Under the pieces are notes generated by a model. The model made no database searches. It had not been told where the DNA came from and was given only the letters and a program-made list of their open reading frames with translations. DNA of 10,225 nucleotides from Akkermansia sp. (GTDB lineage: Bacteria; Verrucomicrobiota; Verrucomicrobiia; Verrucomicrobiales; Akkermansiaceae), in the NCBI GenBank assembly GCA_020047775.1, contig JAIFNK010000154.1:1-10225 (forward strand), given 5' to 3'. Every line of letters starts with the position of its first letter. Within the stretch, counting starts at the first letter, position 1. Made by a program: the position numbers and the translations under genes. Positions 6,103 through 10,225 of this stretch are shown here, piece after piece.

Positions 6103-6429
6103 TCACTGGAGTTGTTTTCCAACCTCGTCCGCGCGCCGATAGCCGGCTTGCGCTTCTCGCAGCGACACCGTGCCATTCCGGTCCGCGTCATAGAAATCGA
6201 CGACTTTCTTCCCGGTGTAATTGACCTGCTGGGGTTTGCCCTTGAGGCCCTTGATGCCATGATCCAGCTCCTTGACGTCGAGCTCGCCATTACCGTCATG
6301 GTCCCAGCGGTCGAATTTCTCCAGCAATCCTAACATCTGTCGCTCGGTGCGGTTTTCCGGGATCACGGGACCGGGGCCGCTGGAACACGAGGCAAGCGCG
6401 ATCAAACAGGGAAGAATCAGCAATTTCAT
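6103..6429 (-). CDS. Small lipoprotein with two EF-hand calcium-binding loops
   Basis: This 108-residue exported protein starts with a signal peptide and lipobox, MKLLILPCLIALASC, with Cys15 as the predicted lipidated residue, so it should be anchored to a membrane facing the periplasm. Two complete 12-residue EF-hand loops are visible: DHDGNGELDVKE (43-54) and DADRNGTVSLRE (81-92), with Asp/Asn/Ser at ligand positions 1, 3, 5 and 9, Gly at 6 and Glu at 12. Together they probably form one Ca2+-binding pair. The gene is the upstream member of a likely two-gene unit with the mercaptohistidine-type methyltransferase and diverges from rlmH across 53 bases. No Shine-Dalgarno is evident. The function beyond calcium binding is unknown; similar EF-hand lipoproteins are common in Verrucomicrobia and Planctomycetes. 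Confidence 0.85.
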   Translation of the reverse strand: MKLLILPCLIALASCSSGPGPVIPENRTERQMLGLLEKFDRWDHDGNGELDVKELDHGIKGLKGKPQQVNYTGKKVVDFYDADRNGTVSLREAQAGYRRADEVGKQLQ

Positions 6430-6482
6430 TGTGAATTGAAGTTGGCGTAGCAGATGGCACCGGGCAAGCTTTGAAGAGCTCC

Positions 6483-6926
6483 ATGCAAATCCGTCTCATC
6501 GTCGCCGGAAAACCCGCCCTGGCTTATGCCAAAGCCGGGGTGGAGGAGTATCTGAAACGGCTCGCGAGGACCGGCACCCGCGAGCTGACGGTCATCAAGG
6601 CGGGCACCCGCGACGAGGTTTCGGCACGCTTGCTGGAACGCTCGCAGGGATGTTACCGGATCGCCCTGGACGAGCGTGGAGAATGCCTGACGACCCGGAA
6701 ATTCGCGGAAAAACTCGAAGCTCTGGAAATGCGGGGGGATGTGAAAACCGTCGCCTTCCTCATCGGTGCGGCGGATGGCCACACCGAGGAACTCCGCGAA
6801 AAGTGCGACCTGGTCCTAACACTTTCCCCGTTCACCCTGCAGCACGAACTCGCGCTGCTCGTCCTGATGGAACAGCTCTATCGAGTGGCGTCCTTGAAAA
6901 GCGGTTCGCCCTATCACCGGGACTGA
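6483..6926 (+). CDS. rlmH: RlmH, 23S rRNA pseudouridine-1915 N3-methyltransferase
   Basis: This 147-residue SPOUT-class methyltransferase transfers a methyl group from SAM to N3 of pseudouridine 1915 in helix 69 of 23S rRNA, acting on assembled 70S ribosomes as a homodimer. The family pattern is clear: MQIRLIVAGK start, AGVEEYLKRL (18-27), RIALDERGE (59-67), the knot-forming FLIGAADGH (92-100; FLIGGADG in many), LTLSPFTLQHELALLVLMEQLYR (112-134) and the terminal SPYHRD. Length is slightly below the usual 155-160. I chose the ATG at 6483; a TTG at 6471, four codons upstream, is in frame but less likely, because the family begins at MQIRL. The gene diverges from the EF-hand lipoprotein gene and ends 4 bases before the end of the next, convergent gene. 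Confidence 0.93.
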   Translation: MQIRLIVAGKPALAYAKAGVEEYLKRLARTGTRELTVIKAGTRDEVSARLLERSQGCYRIALDERGECLTTRKFAEKLEALEMRGDVKTVAFLIGAADGHTEELREKCDLVLTLSPFTLQHELALLVLMEQLYRVASLKSGSPYHRD

Positions 6927-6930
6927 ACAA

Positions 6931-7122
6931 TCAGCGGCGGTATTGATTCTGCGGCATCATTCCCAGCTGCCCCTGTCCCTGCCCGGCGATCGGGCTGTTC
7001 CATGGGAGCTTGCTGGTTTCGGAAACCGGGCCCATGGGTTTTTCCTCGGTTTCCGTAGCACACGAGGTGAAGGCAAAACCAGAGACAAGGGCGAGGAGAA
7101 GGAGCGAGTAGTTGCGCGTCAT
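6931..7122 (-). CDS. Small lipoprotein, hypothetical
   Basis: This 63-residue protein has a signal sequence, MTRNYSLLLLALVSGFAFTS, and a lipobox-like FTSC with Cys21. The short, Gln/Gly-rich mature tail includes LPWNSPIAGQGQGQLGMMPQ (39-58) and ends YRR. I recall similar short lipoproteins with a 'PWN..G.GQLGMMPQ' tail in Verrucomicrobia, but no function is known to me. The ATG at 7122 is preferred because it opens the signal peptide; an in-frame ATG at 7155 lies inside the terminator hairpin upstream. There is no good Shine-Dalgarno (TTGGGGC before the ATG). The strong terminator at 7133-7168 lies directly upstream, leaving almost no room for a separate promoter. It converges with rlmH. Confidence 0.75.
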   Translation of the reverse strand: MTRNYSLLLLALVSGFAFTSCATETEEKPMGPVSETSKLPWNSPIAGQGQGQLGMMPQNQYRR

Positions 7123-7132
7123 GCCCCAACAT

Positions 7133-7168
7133 AAAAAAAGCTCCGCGGCATGCAAGCCTGCGGAGCTT
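7133..7168 (-). terminator. Intrinsic terminator after the coiled-coil gene pair
   Basis: On the minus strand a perfect 9-bp stem, AAGCTCCGC (7168-7160) with GCGGAGCTT (7146-7138), encloses a 13-base loop and is followed at once by a run of seven T (7139-7133). It begins about 20 bases after the stop codon of the gene ending at 7189, exactly where a Rho-independent terminator is expected. The T-run ends 10 bases before the ATG of the next gene in the same direction. Confidence 0.9.
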
Positions 7169-7188
7169 CCGGGAAAAACAATCCTGGA

Positions 7189-7998
7189 TCAGTTCGAAGC
7201 CGGCTTGGCGAGGATCACGCGGTCACCCGGCTGGAGGCGGACGCCTGGGGTGAGGCTCTCCAAATCGATCTCGGCGATGGTCTGAGTGGGCTCGATCGAA
7301 GATGGCTTCACTTGGCCGATCATCCGGCCATCCCGCTGGACCAGCAAAGGGGTTTGGGGAGTGAATCCGGAATTCGAACCCGCACCGATGACTAGAAATC
7401 CCCAGTCTTGATTCACGGCGGTGACCACGGCTTCCATGGCATTACGGCTGATGCGCGAGCTGCGCTCGACCATGCGTTTGGAGATGCGATCCGATTCAGC
7501 GAGACTGGCGGCAAGGCTCTTTTCAGTCCCAGCGATCGCAACTTCGAGTTCCTCGAACTTGGTCTGCTTCGCCTTCTTGTCGTCTTCGATCTGTTGGATT
7601 TTCTCTGGCAGGGTTTCGAGAGTCACTCCGCCGCCAAGGCCGTCCAGGACCAGATTGACCGCCTCAAGGGCTTTTTTAAGTTCCTCGAAGTCTGCGTCCT
7701 GCCCTTTCAGTTCCTCCTTCAGCTTGGTCACGTCGTTGTTGAGGGCGATACCAGAGGATTTGAGGGCCGAGACGCTTTGCTCGAGGAGTCCCCTCTTTTC
7801 CACCGAGGTGGCGAGCAAGGCCCGCTCTTTTTTAATCTCGGTGTCGGCGGCCTCGGCGCTGGCGGTCGTCTGCTTGTTCGTTTCAATGGTCGCCAATCGA
7901 TCCGTTTCAAGTGCTTTGAACTTGTTCGATTGATTGAAGGAAAAAAACGCGGCACCGCAGGCGGCGGCAATGGCTACACTGTAAAAAATGGCTTTCAT
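7189..7998 (-). CDS. Membrane-anchored coiled-coil protein with C-terminal beta-rich domain (second of a paralogous pair)
   Basis: This 269-residue protein begins with an N-terminal hydrophobic segment (MKAIFYSVAIAAACGAAFFS) that acts as a signal anchor. Residues of about 24-185 form a charged Lys/Glu/Ala-rich coiled coil, interrupted by a Gly-rich stretch DGLGGGVTLETLP (119-131). The C-terminal domain (about 187-265) has QDWGFLVIGAGSNSGF (197-212), LLVQRDGRMIGQVK (218-231) and PGDRVILAK (257-265), a beta-barrel-like pattern reminiscent of MreC-type or flagellar-accessory domains. The same domain ends the neighbouring protein (NWGF at 188-191 there), so the two genes are tandem duplicates. 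An AGGA lies 6 bases before the ATG at 7998, the clearest Shine-Dalgarno in the window. The gene follows its paralogue by 37 bases and ends at the terminator. Role unknown; a periplasmic or envelope-spanning structural part is plausible (inference). Confidence 0.8.
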   Translation of the reverse strand: MKAIFYSVAIAAACGAAFFSFNQSNKFKALETDRLATIETNKQTTASAEAADTEIKKERALLATSVEKRGLLEQSVSALKSSGIALNNDVTKLKEELKGQDADFEELKKALEAVNLVLDGLGGGVTLETLPEKIQQIEDDKKAKQTKFEELEVAIAGTEKSLAASLAESDRISKRMVERSSRISRNAMEAVVTAVNQDWGFLVIGAGSNSGFTPQTPLLVQRDGRMIGQVKPSSIEPTQTIAEIDLESLTPGVRLQPGDRVILAKPASN

Positions 7999-8035
7999 GG
8001 AATATCCTGAGAGGGTTTAACGGGAAACAAGAGGA

Positions 8036-8830
8036 TCAATTGGCGGTTGCGGGAGCGGTGGATTTCTGACCCGGGACCACTTGGTCGCCCACCATGAGAG
8101 TCGCGTCGGCCTTGAGTGAGTCAGGCACAATGCTGGCGGAGGCAGTGCTGCTCTCGACCGCAGTGACCAGGAGCTTGGCGACGGTTTCACCACCGCGGAC
8201 CACGTCGAGGGTGGAGTTGGCGACCACACCGGCGTTGTTGCCCGAGGCCAGCGTGACGAAACCCCAGTTAGGATAAATCGAGCGGATCCGGGTCTTCAGG
8301 CTGGAAATCGAGCGACCGCTGTTGAATTCCTCGAACTTGGTCTTCCCTGCCTTGATTTGACCCTCGGCAGTGGCGTTTTGGGCGGTCAGATTCGCGAGCT
8401 TCGCCTCGGCACCGGAAATCGACTGCGTCAGTTCTTCGAGTTCGCTGCTGGTGGCGCGCAGCTTGGTGGCGAGCTCATTAATGTTTCCGATCTTGGCGGT
8501 CTTTTCGCGAATTCCGTCGAGCTGCTCTTTGTTAGAGGCGATCTTGGTGGTCATGGTATCGACTTCCGCCTTGAGATCGGCGTTCTTCTTGGCCTCGGCG
8601 GCCTCGGCGGTGGTAAAGGCCTCCGCCTCGGCATCCACCCCGGCCCGCTCGACAGGCAGTGCGGCAAGCACTTCCTTGGCGGCAGCGAGTCGTTTCTTGC
8701 TTTCCGCAAGGAGCTCTTTCTGGTTGGCGGTTTCCACGACGCCGGCATCGTAAGCTTCTTTGTTTTTAAAGGCTACGAGCGCGGCAAGCGCGAGGACAAT
8801 AGCGGTGAGGATTCCGAAGAGATTTGCCAT
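8036..8830 (-). CDS. Membrane-anchored coiled-coil protein with C-terminal beta-rich domain (first of a paralogous pair)
   Basis: This 264-residue protein has an N-terminal membrane anchor (MANLFGILTAIVLALAALVA, then FKNKE), a long Ala/Lys/Glu-rich coiled coil (about 28-175) and a C-terminal domain (about 178-255): RIRSIYPNWGFVTLASGNNA (181-200), STLDVVRGGETVAKLLV (206-222), AVESSTASASIVPD (224-237) and VGDQVVPGQ (247-255). It ends in a short Ala/Thr-rich tail. The order of elements and the W-G-F, RGG/RDG and GDxV positions match the downstream gene, showing common ancestry. I chose the ATG at 8830 because it starts the membrane segment; the open frame to 8923 adds 31 unlikely residues. No Shine-Dalgarno is seen. 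It heads a two-gene operon and diverges from the ABC exporter over 152 bases. I do not recognise a named function. Confidence 0.8.
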   Translation of the reverse strand: MANLFGILTAIVLALAALVAFKNKEAYDAGVVETANQKELLAESKKRLAAAKEVLAALPVERAGVDAEAEAFTTAEAAEAKKNADLKAEVDTMTTKIASNKEQLDGIREKTAKIGNINELATKLRATSSELEELTQSISGAEAKLANLTAQNATAEGQIKAGKTKFEEFNSGRSISSLKTRIRSIYPNWGFVTLASGNNAGVVANSTLDVVRGGETVAKLLVTAVESSTASASIVPDSLKADATLMVGDQVVPGQKSTAPATAN

Positions 8831-8982
8831 GGGGTTTTGTGTGTGTGCAATGAATTCCTTGTGCGGGGGGAGAGTAGGAAGGCCGAATTGATCTCCGCAA
8901 TCCCAAATTTCACAGACTTTCAAACTTCATACGACCTTGGCTTTACAAAGCAGTCACGCGGGGGCATCGGTCTGCCCCACCG
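8831..8982. promoter_or_regulatory. Divergent intergenic region between the coiled-coil operon and the ABC exporter
   Basis: This region must hold promoters for both directions. No convincing -35/-10 pair was found by eye. It holds a small CTTT/AAAG inverted repeat (8941-8950) and, at its right end, the pair of competing hairpins that reach the ABC start codon. Confidence 0.4.
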
Positions 8983-8985
8983 ATG
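8961..8985 (+). promoter_or_regulatory. Two mutually exclusive hairpins covering the ABC exporter start codon
   Basis: CATCGGT (8965-8971) pairs perfectly with ACCGATG (8979-8985, 7-base loop), whose last three bases are the ATG start codon. The alternative GGGGCA (8961-8966) pairs with TGCCCC (8973-8978, 6-base loop) and leaves the ATG free. The two use overlapping bases and cannot coexist. No Shine-Dalgarno precedes the ATG. Regulation is an inference from the structure only. Confidence 0.45.
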
Positions 8986-10225
8986 AAGTCGATTTTCCGC
9001 GTTTTTTCCTACCTGCGCCACTATCCAGGCCTTGCGGCAGCTCAGCTTTTCTGTGCGCTGGGGATGACGATGGCGGTTTTCGTTTTCCCGAACGCGACGG
9101 GCTACGTGATCGATAAAATTATCCCCAACCCGGCGCGGCACCCGGAATTCACGGTTTGGATTCTGATCGCACTCGGCGGATTTCTCGTAAAAGACGGGCT
9201 GAACTCACTGCGGATCTTCATCAATAACATCTTCGAGCAGAAGGTGATTTTCGATATCCGCTCGGATTTGTATGGGAAAATCCAGCGCCTGCCGCTCCAG
9301 TGGTTCGATACCCGCCGGACCGGAGACATCATGACGCGGGTGGTCGAAGACGTTACCAACATGGAGCGGGTGCTCATCGACGGCATCGAGCAGGGGCTGA
9401 TCGCGGCGCTGCAAGTCCTGGGCATCGGGATTTTCCTGTTCTTTCTCAATCCTACCGTGGCCGCCTGGGCGACACTTCCGGTGCCGTTTCTGATGATCGG
9501 TGCCTGGTTTTACTCCACCAAGGGCCGGGACCGCTACCGGAACCAACGGGACGCCGCATCCGATCTAAACGCCTTGCTGCATGACAACATCTCGGGAGTC
9601 CGCCAAATCAAGGCCTACGCCGCGGAGACGGCCGAGCACGACCGCTTCAACAAGTTTTCCAATTCCCTGCGGGCCGCGTCGCTGCGGATGATGAAATGGT
9701 GGGCGATTTACGCGCCGGGCATGTCATTCCTGCGGATGACCGGCTATGTGCTGGTGCTCGCCTTCGGCGGTGCTGCCGTGATGAAGGGTGATCTAACCAT
9801 GGGGGATTTCACGAAATTCCTTTTGTTCCTGTCCTTGTTCTACGAACCGATCGACCGGCTGAACTCGCTGAACCAGATGGTCTTGTCAGGCCGGGCTGCG
9901 GCAGACCGCGTATTCGAGATCCTGGATTCCGAAGAGGAACTGAATTCGACCGGCGGCACCGCGTTGCCAGACAAAATCGCGGGTCACGTGCATTTCAAGG
10001 GGGTCTCTTTCTCCTATCAGGACCAACCGACCCTGCACGATGTCACCCTGGACGCGCTGCCCGGACAAACCATCGCCCTGGTGGGATCGACCGGTGCCGG
10101 CAAGACCACGGTGCTGTCCCTGCTCGCCCGTTTCTATGAGGTGACATCCGGAGAAATCAGCATCGACGGGATCCCAACCAGCACCCTCGCGAAAGCCTCC
10201 CTGAGGGACCGCCTCGCCTATGTGA
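8983..10225 (+). CDS. ABC exporter, fused membrane and ATPase domains (MsbA-like), partial at the window end
   Basis: The open frame from the ATG at 8983 runs off the window; 414 residues are visible of a type expected to have about 580-620. The N-terminal part is an exporter membrane domain: hydrophobic helices at about residues 15-40 and 60-80, the cytoplasmic coupling region WFDTRRTGDIMTRVVEDVTN (about 107-126), helices around 145-185, IKAYAAETAEHDRFNKF (about 210-226) and two later helices. The ATPase domain begins near HVHFKGVSFSYQDQPTLHDV, with an aromatic A-loop Tyr, and has Walker A GSTGAGKT at 368-375. The Q-loop region is just beyond; the signature and Walker B lie outside the window. 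Such half-transporters work as homo- or heterodimers in the inner membrane and export lipids, LPS core-lipid A, drugs or peptides. The substrate here cannot be told. Confidence 0.9.
   Translation, partial: MKSIFRVFSYLRHYPGLAAAQLFCALGMTMAVFVFPNATGYVIDKIIPNPARHPEFTVWILIALGGFLVKDGLNSLRIFINNIFEQKVIFDIRSDLYGKIQRLPLQWFDTRRTGDIMTRVVEDVTNMERVLIDGIEQGLIAALQVLGIGIFLFFLNPTVAAWATLPVPFLMIGAWFYSTKGRDRYRNQRDAASDLNALLHDNISGVRQIKAYAAETAEHDRFNKFSNSLRAASLRMMKWWAIYAPGMSFLRMTGYVLVLAFGGAAVMKGDLTMGDFTKFLLFLSLFYEPIDRLNSLNQMVLSGRAAADRVFEILDSEEELNSTGGTALPDKIAGHVHFKGVSFSYQDQPTLHDVTLDALPGQTIALVGSTGAGKTTVLSLLARFYEVTSGEISIDGIPTSTLAKASLRDRLAYV

Noticed and set aside
5990..6842. Avoidance of CTGCAG sites as a sign of PstI-type selection
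   Set aside because: I found two sites (5990-5995 and 6837-6842), near chance expectation for 10 kb, and the true recognition sequence of this methylase is unknown.
7408..8010. Plus-strand ORF of 200 residues opposite the coiled-coil gene
   Set aside because: It is a shadow of the GC-rich minus-strand gene, which has the anchor, coiled coil, Shine-Dalgarno and terminator.

Overview
The window looks like chromosome of a GC-rich verrucomicrobium, probably in or near Verrucomicrobiaceae (Luteolibacter/Haloferula-like). This is an inference. It rests on a secreted DUF1080 (3-keto-disaccharide hydrolase family) protein, a stand-alone 'OvoA C-terminal'-type mercaptohistidine methyltransferase, several small lipoproteins, a REP-associated transposase (RAYT) remnant, and the near absence of Shine-Dalgarno sequences before most starts. 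No rRNA, tRNA or CRISPR was seen.

Left part (1-3881), an accessory island. A decaying type II restriction-modification pair of the PstI/BsuBI type lies on the minus strand. The adenine methyltransferase (1824-3428) is open. The endonuclease (894-1827) starts inside the methyltransferase stop (ATGA overlap) but carries an in-frame TAA and a frameshift, so it is a pseudogene. Beyond it is a broken N-terminal fragment of a RAYT transposase (610-777). The whole block is bracketed by two long imperfect inverted repeats (about 1-412 and 3550-3809). The left copy contains a 171-bp MITE-like palindromic element (90-260). A REP-like double hairpin (3822-3859) sits just outside the right copy.

Middle part (3882-7122), ordinary chromosomal genes. 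The secreted DUF1080 protein (-) diverges from tsaB (+, tRNA t6A synthesis). tsaB converges on, and overlaps by 10 bp, a mercaptohistidine-type SAM methyltransferase (-), which lies 28 bp downstream of an EF-hand lipoprotein gene. That lipoprotein diverges from rlmH (+, 23S rRNA pseudouridine methylation). rlmH converges on a 63-residue lipoprotein gene (-).

Right part (7132-10225). Two tandem paralogous genes (-) encode membrane-anchored coiled-coil proteins with the same C-terminal beta-rich domain, and a strong intrinsic terminator follows them. Diverging from this pair is an MsbA-like ABC exporter (+) that runs off the window end. Its start codon lies in one of two mutually exclusive hairpins.

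The points most worth a second look are the inverted-repeat-bounded R-M relic with a surviving methylase, the 18-bp in-frame duplication in that methylase, the coiled-coil paralogue pair, and the start-codon hairpin of the ABC gene.
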